A DNA stretch of 64,000 bases from Symsagittifera roscoffensis (Eukaryota > Xenacoelomorpha > Acoela > Convolutidae): NCBI RefSeq assembly GCF_963678635.1, contig NC_087065.1:22263480-22327479 (forward strand). The letters are read 5' to 3'. This document shows, piece after piece, positions 53,651 through 64,000 of the stretch; the first letter of the stretch is position 1; each line of letters starts with the position of its first letter. The translations under genes and the position numbers were made by a program. A model generated the notes under the pieces. The model was given only the letters and a program-made list of their open reading frames with translations, made no database searches and was not told the origin of the DNA.

Positions 53651-56600
53651 AGAAATGGAATATGCCAACATAAACAGGTCTGCCGGCTAAATTTGATAGG
53701 GTTACAGTTGAATATGCTGAAAAGTTAGAAGAGTCAGTTGGCCTTCAGGTATCCGAACACTTTACGCCCCCAAAAATTGAAGTTAAAGGTTGATTAACCA
53801 CTGGTAAACCCCGGAATGTGTCCGAAGAATCGGTACTATACTGTTTTCATGAAAAACTTCAGTGATTCACTTCAGTGATTCCCTGTGATACTACGCTTCC
53901 TTCATTTTTAGTACCTTTTTATTGTTTTGGGTTGGTTTTGTGCATGTCAACTTTTTTGCATTTTACTTATAGGGGAGCATTTTACTTTTTTTGCCTTTTA
54001 CTTGCCAGTTTGAACCAGTCGGCATCAACGACCAACTACTTCAACTGACATTTCCCTATTGATTTGTCATTTCGATTCCCTCGAAGACCTAAAACCTTAA
54101 CAGCTCAATAGAGTTTCTAACATTACCCATCGACGAATAGCATCAACAAAACCACAATTCGAACAACGACAGCCTCATTTGCATCACATTTAACTTGTGG
54201 AGCAACTCAAACGCTCTCGAGCATCTCAAAACAACAACACGAATTTCTAGAGGTTACAGCTGAACAGCAGATGTGAATGCCAAATTGCCAAAATTTATTC
54301 AGCCTGCTTTCTCTGGAAGATACATGGAAAGGAAATCGTTGATCGACTTGTTCATGTACTAACGAAAAGCCAAAAGCTACAGATCTTGAAATATTTTTTG
54401 ACAAGAGACGCGGACCAGTTACTACATTCGACAACAGTTGCGGATAGCAATTTTGACATCACCACCGAAATTCGGGACAACCGATACAATAACAAGGGTT
54501 TGAATTTGCGATTACATTTGCATAAGGTCTTCAACCAGCGTTCATTGACAAAAAAATCACATTGAAACAATACAGGAACACAGGAGCTTTGCACAACCAT
54601 GGAAAACCAGTGGATCAATAGGACATTCTCCTGGTTTACCTTATGACGGAACGACTTCCATTTAAGCACGGAAAGATGGGAAAATTTCTACACCAGGAAG
54701 TGAACCTTGTCATTACGACCTGCTCAGGAAGTTTCTCGAAGAAAGATGACAAGCGCTTGAAACATCCTCACTGCGATCGCCAATGATTGATCATCGACAG
54801 CTCGACTGCAAAATCAACAAGAGACCAAAGACGCTTCATTTAAATCTAGCTACATCATACACGGACAATATTGTATAAAAAATACCATCGCATCTATAGA
54901 TACGGTATCTTCAAAAACTTTTCAATAAAAGCCAGATATCGACTGATCAAAGAAAAACAGCTAACTGCTTTCGAACTTGACATCGAAATGAGGATTGCTC
55001 TAAGTCTCGATGCAAAAAAAAACAGATAGTAGGACAATACTGTTTTTCATCAAGACTAGAAACCACTTTTGAAAAGACCAGATACCGGATCACAGCAGAC
55101 ATCAGCAAAGGTAATAACAGACGACAAAAAACTTACCGTAAGCACCATTTCATGAAAAGTCTCAGGATGAAGATGTTTTACAAACTGACAAGATACAACT
55201 CGAGATCAACAAAGGAATAGTTGATATTCGAGAAGTACTGGATTCAGCACCACAACAATTTTGTCACAGAAACGCAAACAGAAAGAGACTACAAGTATTT
55301 GCGGAGCTGCAGGAAACAAAAATCCCGACAAGGGACAAGTTCATCTACTTATTCGAACATCAGACATGAAGCCAATCTCAATAACAGCTGCAGAAAAAAA
55401 AACGAACAAATTACCTTTGAGACAAATCAACATCGACAACCGGTCAATAACCAAATTATAACACATGGCCGATCCAAAACTTAACGAACCACGGAAAAAC
55501 TACAAGATGATTGGAGCAGCACACTACGAGAATCTGATGATTGGAAACAACAAAATCAAAGAGCAGACAGGTTAAAACTTTACTGTCTCTTAGTATTTGG
55601 CTGGCTTTTAATGGGACAAAAAAACCAGCAACAACGAGCTTACTTCACGACAAGAGACATTTCTTGTCAGCAACAATAGCACCTCACAATAGCAACAATT
55701 TAAGAATGAGAAATATCAAAAGCAAAACAGTGAACACAAGAGAATTTCAAAGCAACAACTAAACACCAGCCAGAGGGCCGATTTGTTGTAAGACTGCCAT
55801 TCAAAGAAGAAATCGCAGACTGACTTAGAAATACAGTACAGCATGCTCGCAGACAACGACTACGTACTAACTATTTCGTTTGGAAAGCAACCCTAAGCTC
55901 TACAAGAAATGCAATAACTTCATGACAAACTGATCAACCTTGGTCATACAAAGAAATTCCAGACAAATAAAGCGAACACATTTTAACTGTTCCTACATAC
56001 CCCATCATTGTGTTTTCAAACACGACAACAAAATTTAGTGGTTTTCGGTGCATCATCAAGTTGATATCTGGATTATAACTCAACGACAAACTGATCGTTG
56101 GACCAGCAGCTCAGAAAGACCTTTTCAGCACTCTGATTCGCTTTCGGTGGAGTTGGATAAAGATTTCCATCGAAAATTATTCAAAAACCAAAACTCGACA
56201 GAGGTCAAGCACTACCGAATAACCAGAATTACTTATGGAATCGCCTCTTCAGTCTTTCATTGGATACGACCTCTTAGTTGTTTGCTGAAGATAGTTATGA
56301 AGACTCTTTTAGGATAGCAACGCTCAACATTTAATGTACGTAGACGATCTAACAGGATCTACAGATATTGAATCAGCAAATCAACTACGGAAAGTATTCA
56401 AAAACATACAATCGCTGCAGGTGGATTTCAAATTCGCAAACGGACGTCACACGATATGAAACTACTAAAACGATTGCAAATGCACTATCGAGAGGCAACA
56501 GACGAGATAAAAACCAAAATGACAACGATATCGTCAAAACACTTGGAATCAAGTGAAATCTAGGACCAGATCAATTAAGTTTTGCAGTTAAATTGCATCA

Positions 56601-57000
56601 GCGGTCTAAAGTGACCAACAGCAAGCACTTCCAGAAGTCACGAGACTCTATGACCCGCATTGATGGCTTTCGCCTACGACGATTCAACTGATACTTTTTG
56701 AACAACTCATTTAGATGGACAAGATCTCGTGGGATCAAACAAACTACGGAACATTATGGACGCCTTCGACAGCAGATAGAAAAGAGTAGACAAGACCGTA
56801 TTTGCTGAGTTTGGAGGACGAAAACCGTGCTGATGAGCTGCTTTTAGGAGAAACTTTGATAGGGTTAGCTGGATTAAATTTTTATTGCCCGACTTGAAAT
56901 TGAATGAGCCGGTAAAAAGACCCTCAGAACATCTTTGATTGCATACTGTACCTGACATTAGCACAGCAATGCTGATGTTTTGCGTGCTTTAACGGATACG
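53650..57000 (+). mobile_element. BEL/Pao-type LTR retrotransposon remnant (fossil)
   Basis: Translation on the plus strand shows the BEL/Pao pol layout in many short pieces. A reverse-transcriptase start resembling LPFKEE and LYKKCNNFM lies near 55790-55930. The PHHCVF-like block is near 56000, and the catalytic motif MYVDDLTGS near 56336. A following segment holds VKTLGIK near 56535. The region 54000-55780 would be gag and protease but is too decayed to name parts. No convincing pair of LTRs was found, so both ends are approximate. It is old and heavily broken, with well over ten breaks. Confidence 0.65.
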
Positions 57001-57250
57001 CTAGTGCAGTTAAGTTGTAGAAAATTAAGAGATTTTGCGGGTGGACAAGAATTTTCCATTAGGCGATCTTTGAAATTTGGGAAGGGCTATCAAATTGGGA
57101 AAGTGGTAACAAGTTGATTTTTAGCGATTTTTTAGCGAGTTAGATTCTGGTACGGACTTGATGTGGTTTCTTGTACATTTGGTGCAAGAGAAATTTTGAT
57201 GGTGTTGTTGAAGAACCGAGGGTCGACTGCACTTAAGGTGGATGAACCGC

Positions 57251-57256
<6 letters not shown>

Positions 57257-57294
<38 letters not shown>
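57257..57294 (+). repeat. (GA)n microsatellite
   Basis: About 19 GA units in a pure run. The Arg/Glu-alternating frame over it is an artefact. Confidence 0.95.
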
Positions 57295-57299
<5 letters not shown>

Positions 57300-57429
57300 T
57301 TAAGGCTTCCGCGCTTTACACAAGGGTTTGCACCTATCACTTGACGGCTGAGCTGACTTTCTGCACCGGGTTGCAATGTCCACAGTTGCCGATAAAAGCC
57401 CAGGAACATAAGTTGACTTCAGAGTAATC

Positions 57430-58190
57430 TTTGTAGAAGTAAATCCAGCATAACTTTGTTAGGCATGGTTTGTCAATTTGTTCGAGGTCGATATTTCCTT
57501 TTTTCGTATTATATTCAGTCATTGACTGGTTCTTCTCCAAAAACTTCAGTCAGCCTTTCTTGTTCGAGTTTTTGTTATCGATGTTAGATCTTTTTGTCTT
57601 GTTAATGAAAGATCGTCATTGGCTTTCGTATTCAATTTTATCGGTGGTTTTATGTTGTAGCTGCCTTTCAACATTGATACTAGCATTAACATATGTTGTA
57701 GTTCAAAGTAATACGATAATGGAAGCAGTCTCAGTTCAGTTAGTTTTTGTTTATAGCTCTTATCCCAATTGCCCATTATCCAGATAGTTGCTTTCCTTTG
57801 GACATGTTGTATTTCTTTAATTTCAGTTTTGTTCGCGAACCAAGCTGGTGATGCATAAGTTATTACAGATATTACATATCCTATGTACGCATTAAGTTAA
57901 GTGTTTTAAGCAGCAAGAGGAGATGTTTCTTTTCAGGAAGAAGAATGCTTTCCAAGCTTTATTACACCTATTATCGACATTTGGTTTCCATGATAGTTTG
58001 CTGGCCATGATTAATCCAAAGTCCTTTTGTTCGGTTGTTTCAGAAAGCTGTTTTGAACTCAACGTGAAGTCATGCGTTACGCCTTCTTTCTATTTTATTG
58101 GCAAGATATAGCATTTGCCCTCGTTTAATTTCATTTTATTAGCATTGCACCAATCTTCCGTTTTCGATAGATCTTTCTGTGACACGAAAC
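57430..58190 (-). mobile_element. LINE reverse transcriptase remnant (CR1/Jockey-like)
   Basis: On the minus strand, SKTEDWCNANKMKLNEGKCY near 58100-58160 and KDFGLIMASKLSWKPNVDN near 57990-58030, then KAWKAFFFLKRNIS, are the usual RT palm-to-thumb sequence of LINEs (the LxEWxxxNxMKxNxxKC and KDLGVxxDxxLSWxxH blocks). Protein-like sequence continues in broken frames to about 57430. There are several stops and frame changes; the copy is dead and has no visible 3' tail. Confidence 0.7.
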
Positions 58191-59370
58191 ACTAGCTTGG
58201 GTGCGTCGTGCGTGCAAGTTTGAGTTACACGGGAGGCAGGTATTCAATATGGGTTGGCACTGATGCCAGCACGTAAAAACAAGATGAGGATTAATAGACG
58301 GAGTAGCGCATCCGACTTTAGCTGCTTCGAAACCAAAAAACCTGCGCATGCTTCTTCGCTCCTAAAAACAGGAGACCTGCACTGGTGCGATTGACGGCGG
58401 TGGCTGTAGTCGCGTCCACCGCATAAAAGCGGCTCTGGAAATCTTATCAAATGAAGAAAATCAATGAGGTAAACCCTTATACGGGAACGCTGTTTTAAAC
58501 TGCAGGGATGTAACGTTTATTCGACAAAACAAACGAGAGCAGTCCATTCAGATCTATTGTGATAATTCCTAACAATAATAATACTTGCGACTCGTAAAAA
58601 AAAACTCAACGTGGATCAAAGAAAACGCAAACGAGTTGAACTAAGTCTAATCAAATAAGTGAACGCCTTCATCAGACCATGATTGAGTTAAAAATCATTT
58701 TGGCTACTGATCAATACGCTGCGTTCGCGTTGTGTCAGAAAGCTCACGCTGCGTACGCATTATGCCTGCAAGCTAAAATATAGCGTTCAAAAATTATATC
58801 CAATCGATCGCCTAAAATGTCCAGTACGAAAAATAACTGAGGACAGAAATCTTGTTTTTAAAATGTCAGAAAAAAGTTCATTCTCTTTTAATTGACTGTT
58901 CATTGATTGCATTCTCTTTAAATTGACTGTTCATGACATGGTTTTGACATTTTATCAATACAATTCAAACTTGGTCACCTGTTGCCTCGCGTAGCTTACA
59001 AGCTAGGCATTTTGCTTTTCATAATAAAAAGCTTACTTGTTCATAAGTAATCTTGACGTGACGATTGGCCTGATTGAGCTTCGACATCCAGCTGCCGCAG
59101 CAATTCGAATCATTTCATCTGAAGCTATCATCCTTTATTAAAAAACATACTTGAAAATGAAGGTATAATAATTAGACGAACAAAGAACATTTACAATTTA
59201 CAGAACGTAAGTGAAATTTGGCCAAAAATGTTAATGGAAAAGATGCTTAAAATAACTTTTGTTCAAATCGTAGGTTCAGAAATTATAAGAGTAACCAATG
59301 TAATTCCAGTAGTCTACTGTCATTTCACTAATCAAAACACCCTTGATGTTTTACAAATAGGGAAGTGTAG
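58191..59370. other. Unassigned intergenic stretch
   Basis: 58191-58500 is GC-richer than its surroundings and contains GCGGTGGCTGTAGTCGCGTC near 58395. It may be the remains of a retroelement 5' region or structured RNA, but I cannot name it. The rest is AT-rich, with a short direct repeat at 58875-58935 (CATTCTCTTTAAATTGACTG twice). No gene supported. Confidence 0.35.
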
Positions 59371-59374
59371 AGGA

Positions 59375-59730
59375 AAGTCAAGTCAAGTCAAGTTTTTTAT
59401 GACCATTAGGCAGTGCCTCTTGTGGTCATTTCAAATGTTTTTTCCTATCTCCGTTCGAATTCGTACATGTCAATTCCAATCGCTTTCCAATGTTTGTCCA
59501 GTTTCCACTTGAATTCGTCGATGGTCTTGCTTTGCACTGTTTCCTGTGGCAGATTGTTCCAGTCGAGAGGTGCTCTTATCGTAAAGAAATTTTTTCGCAT
59601 TTCTAGATTTGCTTTACGTACTATTACTTTTCATGCGTTACCTCTAGAATCCCTATCATTCCGCTCCAATAGTCCCGCAGTGGCATTCCTATCATAAATA
59701 TCACCAGGTAGGGAAAGCATAAAGTAAACT
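59375..59730 (-). mobile_element. LINE 3' end with pentanucleotide tail
   Basis: Minus strand: RKNFFTIRAPLDWNNLPQET, then SKTIDEFKWKLDKHWKAIG, then a stop near 59447. This is the typical C-terminus of CR1-like LINEs (FFxxRxxxxWNxLP...F...LDxxW). About 50 bases later the minus strand ends in ACTTGACTTGACTTGACTT, a (TTGAC)n tail. It is 5' truncated and separate from the copy at 57430-58190, which would need the opposite order. Confidence 0.8.
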
Positions 59731-59929
59731 TACTAAACAGATTGTTTCATGTCAAATGTCTTCAAACCCAAGTTGTGGAGTATCTTCAATGAAACGTTTT
59801 TAGAGACCTGCGTGAATGTTTAAATGAGATATCACGTTTTCAAATTATCCCACAATAGAGGTTTTTTCGCTTCGAGACTCTCAGGGGAAGCATATAAACT
59901 ATCTTGAGATCAACATTCTTTCCCTACCT

Positions 59930-60340
59930 GGTGCTGTGGTTCGACGCGTTCCAAAAAAGCAGGCAAATACGATCGAATTGCCTCTTTATTCATTGGTGCA
60001 AACTACCTATACGACGGATACTTTCCATCTCAGTCTTCAACTGAAGAAATAGTCAATAGCATCTTCGAACTAGCTTATACTCTTTTTGAAGTAACGTAGA
60101 AAGTTTTCGTATTTGGTATCCCACCACGCTTTCCCCCGAACACGAACTTGGAAATTATAAAGCCACCTATCTAGATCACGAAATTATTCTTCATTTGAGG
60201 GTGAACAGGAAATTGAAAGAACTATTCGAAAACTACGATTGGGATTTTCGTGGTTTACAGATGCAATTTGGTCTAGTGCACAACTATCAGATAAAGACAA
60301 TGTTCATATAAACAAAGGAAAAGGAAATATTGTGTCAATT
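59930..60340 (+). pseudogene. SGNH-hydrolase-like remnant, probably from a retroelement
   Basis: Plus-strand pieces read ASLFIGANYLYDGYFPS near 59980, KVFVFGIPPRFPPNT near 60100, KLKELFENYDWDF near 60220 and DNVHINKGKGN near 60300. These match the block III (GxN) and block V (DxxH) pattern of SGNH/GDSL hydrolases. Such esterase domains occur in ORF1 of some CR1-like LINEs, and LINE pieces lie just to the left, so a retroelement origin is likely. It is a decayed copy; a host gene fragment is the alternative. Confidence 0.4.
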
Positions 60341-61404
60341 TTGAAAAACAAAGTATTGTATACGAGTAAGTTTGCGAGCGATAAGCACCCCGAAATCTTC
60401 GAATGTTACCGTCAGAGCGGTTGTAGGTGCGGTACGTTCTCCGGTTAGTGTGCCATTCTGCCAGATGACACAGCATAACCTTCCCGCGACAGAAATAAAA
60501 GTGACTAAAGGCCTTATGAACAGAAAAGTGTTGCGACGGAGGGTCAGAATGTTCTAGAATTTTTATTTTTAAAATTTCGATCGGAAGAAGAACATTTCTG
60601 AGAAATAGAAAAAAGACGGCCATTTTGAATAAAAAAGACGAAAATCAGAACAACGATAGAAATTGTGAAGAACGGTTGTATCAGAGACAGAAAAACACGG
60701 AGCCTCTTATCGTGGCAATAACACACGATAAGGACCTTAGTGACAGATATTTGTGGAGACGGAGGCTTCAGTGGGGGGAAGAGAAATACCACGGAACCCT
60801 CCCGGGACACGAAATATAGGAGATAAGAGTGTTATCTCAAGAAAATCACGGGAGCGGAGGCTTGGTCCCCCAGAGACTGTTATATGTGAAGGGACTGGGT
60901 AAACTAACTATAACAGCTGCTGTAATGTCCTAGATCTTAATTAAACACCGATATTATTTGATATTTCAGGGCATGAGTAGATAGAAAAAGGAAAGGGTCA
61001 ATCCATCTCCAATGGATTTAATATAAAACTGTCACACAAAAACATATAAAAATAGGTTGTTCGAGCCGTGTTTTTAATGACAATCACGTAGTCTGAGGAT
61101 CCGAGACTCAGCTATGTGGTTGTGTTCGCATGCAAACGAAAGCTGATCAAAAGTCGTTTGACTGATGGCCTAAAAATGGTAACTTTTTACTTTGCCCTAA
61201 ACAGACCAGAAAATCAACTGGCAAGGTCGAGACGGTGAAAAACGAGTAGAATTAAGGTAACTGACGCCTGCCAGTCGTTGATAGGTACTTTTTCTACGCT
61301 CCGTCGCTGTGTGATATTTGGGCGAATGTTACATAGACGTTTTTATGGCGCTCCTGGGTGGGCCTGTTAAAGGCATGAAACCATCATGATCAGCAAGCGT
61401 TTCA
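60341..61404. other. Unassigned stretch
   Basis: No gene supported. It contains two similar hairpin-like blocks, ATAACACACGATAAGG near 60718 and GTGTTATCTCAAGAAAATCA near 60828, and moderately GC-rich sequence leading into the CCCTCCG zone. Short frames on both strands look like chance. Confidence 0.3.
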
Positions 61405-63490
61405 GCGACGTACCCTCCGCTCCGGGCGTATGCCCGAGTTAGAGGCCTTAATGACCGTTATTGTACTAGGGGGAAGGTGCGTACCCTCCGTCTAGTGCAA
61501 TTTAGCATTTTAACTTAGTTAACACCGAAAATTCCGGGGGCCGGAGGGTTAGGTGGGAAATCTAGAGCCCGCTTGTCCTGAGGTCCCAGGACCAGAAACA
61601 ATTAAAGAGAAAGCGTAAAACCAAACAAAAATAGTGTATAACCAAGAAAAAGCCAAAAATAAATTTATTTAAAAACAAAAAAGTACAAAAAACAGTTAAA
61701 AAAATCCAAAAAAGACCAAAAACAGTAAAAAACATAAAGTGACAGTTTATATGTTATTTCCGGACGAGATGTGATCTGACCTTCCTATTTGTTGTTGTTT
61801 CAGATTGATTTATATCGTTTCTGATAGAGAGATTGTGTGTTTTGGTGAAGGGTTGGGTACCCTCCCTCGAGTGTAATTTGAGTGTTTAAGCACGTTAATG
61901 GTGATTTTGCCGGTGACCGGAGGGTAGAGTGGCAGGCTGATCAACGTGTTCCACACTCAACAGGGACATCAAGGACAACATCCGCAACGACTGTTGGGTA
62001 TCGTTGAAGCAATTTTAGTATCGTTCGGGTACTATTTCCTTAAAACTTAAGTGGTGGGGGGCACGATTGGCGCGGTCCGATTGTACCCTCCATCGATTAC
62101 AAATTTCCGAGTTAAGGGTCTTAATTCGAATATTTTGGTGCAAAGGAGGGTATAGTACTATTTATTAACGACTATTTATAGATTATTGTCCTTACTATAT
62201 ATTACTTATCTCCTATTTAGACCCAAGAAACACCCATTTTTTGTCGAAAATTACCAATTTTCGACCAAACTGTAGACCCCCAAATTTTCGGATATCCGAG
62301 CTTTTCCGATAGGCAAAAAGCTTTTATATAGAGAGTAGCCACGTAGTTCGATCCCCTTTATTAAAGAAACCGCGTGAGCAAAGATTCAGTGGAAGTTAGA
62401 AAAACGAGAATTTTTCGACCAAAATTTTGATAATTTTCTGTATTTTGTCAATCTGTTTTGGGGATCGAGTTTTTGAGTTTTTAGAGTTAGAGCAATAAAA
62501 TTTTTGCGTTAGGAGCGTGCTAGCATAACGTGCTCGGTTACTAGAGAAATTTTTGGGTAACCCTCCGAGTAGCTCCGTGGATAGAGCTAACGACTTAAGG
62601 TTTGGAAAAGGAAGGAATCGGAGGGTCCAAATTTGATAGTTTTTGGCCAAATTTTTGTTTCTAAACCAATTTTGGTCCGGTTTTTTGCATTATTCCAGTG
62701 CCGTACAGGGCTACTACGCTCATTTCAAGTATTTTTAGGCACTTTTGACCGGAATTGCGAAAAAAGTCTTTCAGATCCTATACAGGTGGTGAAAAAGGCC
62801 ATTTTGACGAACGCGTTTTTGGCGATTTCTCAAAGACTAGTTATCCGATCGGGATAATTTTGGTACCATAAGTCGACGTTTTTGACCACTTTTCCGAATC
62901 GCAACCGTTTTTGGGTTGATTATTTCGGAAAAGAAAAATTTTTTAGAATTTGTTGGTTCGGAGGGTCCAAGTAACGGGCAACCCTCCGAGCGGCAGAAAA
63001 TTTTATCAAAACATCTTTTTATTCAACTGGGAAGGTTGACCGTGTCAGCCAACCTAGTTTTAAGTCAGGTAGACCGCTTTCAGAGGCTTTACTGCGGTGA
63101 TTTAACCCTTTTTCTTGATTTTGGGGGAACCCTCCGAAGTGACCCTCCGGAGTCAGCTAAGCCCTTTAGCAACCCTCCTTAGTGGAAAATTTCCACGAGA
63201 TCACCCTAAGAAGTTGAAACAGCTCCCCCTAGAACTCCTAGCTTATTTTGACGCTTTTTGAAGCTAGTAGGAGAACCTTCCAAGTGAGAACAGAAAATTT
63301 GAAAATTTTGGAGGTACCCTCCGAAGTGACCCTCCGGAGCGTATTAAGCATCTTATTGACCCTCCTTAGTAAATTTAGGGGGACCCTCCGAAGTAACTTG
63401 GGTGATTAAGATACCCTCCTAAGTAACTTGAGTGATTGAGGTACCCTCCGAGGTAACCCTCCGGAGTGTCTTAAACCTTCTAGCGACCCT
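61405..63490 (+). repeat. CCCTCCG-rich zone with tRNA-sized hairpins
   Basis: About 22 copies of CCCTCC or its complement occur in ~2.1 kb. On the left half they form pairs: ACCCTCC ... GGAGGGT at 61482-61550, 61858-61923, 62088-62150 and 62559-62625, enclosing 55-60 bases with a central CTTAA or TTAA. On the right half the motif is mostly unpaired and alternates as ACCCTCCGAAGT and GACCCTCCGGAGT. No coding frame. The unit at 62559 also has TAGCTCCGTGGATAGAGCTA, which resembles a tRNA D-arm. Confidence 0.6.
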
Positions 63491-63704
63491 CCTTGTAAGA
63501 GACTTGAGTAAACCTTCTGTGGCAATTTGGGAAACGGAAAATATCCATTTAATTAGGATCATATTAGGATATTAGGCGTGCTTATCAGGGTCATAAGAAC
63601 CCATTCTGACCCTGAAATTCGTGATCAACTTTGGATTCTATATTGGGTGTATTAGAAGTACCCGAACAAGATTTTTTTTTTTTTTTTTGATTGTGATTTT
63701 GGTT

Positions 63705-63997
63705 GAGTGGTTGCCTTGAGCTACTTAATAGGAAAGTTCGGGCAATCCGGGAACAAATAAAGGAAGACCTCGGTGGGTGTATTAAGCAAATACACACCCA
63801 CTTGAGAAGAAGAATTGTTCCCTACTCTCGTGCACTTGGAGCAGTCCGAGTGTGGGAGAGCTTTTTCATAGATTTGACGAATTTTCGACCAAGAGGTTGC
63901 CTTGAGCTACTTAGTAGGACAGCTCGGGCAATCGCAGCACACCTAAAAGAAGACCTCGGTGGGTGTATTAGGCAAATACACACCCACTTGAGAAGAC
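63705..63997 (+). repeat. Repeated double-hairpin unit at right window edge
   Basis: Two ~105-bp copies (63705-63813 and 63893-63997) start GGTTGCCTTGAGCTACTTA and end AATACACACCCACTTGAGAA. Each can fold twice: TTGCC.TGAGCT with AGCTCGGGCAA, and GTGGGTGTATT with AAATACACACCCAC. They are separated by ~80 unrelated bases. Confidence 0.7.
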
Positions 63998-64000
63998 TGT

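Noticed and set aside
57242-57427. Frame with alternating Arg and Glu
   Set aside because: It is the translated (GA)n microsatellite.
62550-62630. A genuine tRNA gene
   Set aside because: The acceptor and D-arm proportions fit, but the anticodon arm is weak and no canonical TTCGAAT T-loop is present.

Overview
This window is AT-rich animal nuclear DNA. It has spliced protein genes with GT-AG introns, an N-terminally zinc-fingered Polinton-type DNA polymerase, LINE and BEL/Pao retroelement remnants, tRNA-derived SINEs, MITEs and satellites. No bacterial gene organisation is seen. The sequence alone does not fix the phylum; a marine or other non-vertebrate metazoan is plausible.

Layout. (1) 1-14957: a head-to-tail array of three nearly identical copies of a virus-like Polinton/Maverick-type fragment, the first cut by the window edge. 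Each copy carries family-B DNA polymerase (PolB) coding sequence with an endonuclease-VII-like zinc cluster, a T/A-run minisatellite, and an acidic protein frame of unknown function. It is treated as a fossil: each copy is broken, and no capsid, integrase, protease or packaging ATPase is seen. (2) 14958-17540: short repeats, the decayed 3' end of an unrecognised multi-pass membrane protein gene on the minus strand with a ~170-bp satellite in its last intron, and a LINE 3' fragment. (3) 19357-45207, minus: a complete full-size ABCA transporter gene, ABCA1-like, in nine exons whose phases all agree (about 2443 residues). Its introns are packed with MITEs, SINEs, Helitron-like repeats, a TIR element carrying a satellite, and a hAT MITE nested in that satellite. 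(4) 46015-52915, minus: the propionyl-CoA carboxylase beta subunit gene (PCCB) in eight exons. The exon for the mitochondrial presequence was not found. (5) 53650-64000: no intact gene, but a BEL/Pao fossil, two minus-strand LINE fragments, an SGNH-hydrolase-like remnant, a 2-kb zone dense in CCCTCCG/CGGAGGG pairs that can fold into tRNA-sized hairpins, and a repeated double-hairpin unit at the right edge.

Function. The two living genes are household genes with no obvious joint role: ABCA1-like proteins move lipid across membranes, and PCCB is the carboxyltransferase of mitochondrial propionyl-CoA carboxylase. They lie in the same direction, with about 0.8 kb between the PCCB stop and the ABCA start codon. 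Everything else is mobile or repetitive DNA.

The best leads are the PolB array, an exact 283-bp duplication that copies the splice acceptor of the last ABCA exon, the TIR element that carries a satellite, and the CCCTCCG hairpin field. Coordinates of splice sites were worked out by hand from reading frame and GT/AG signals.
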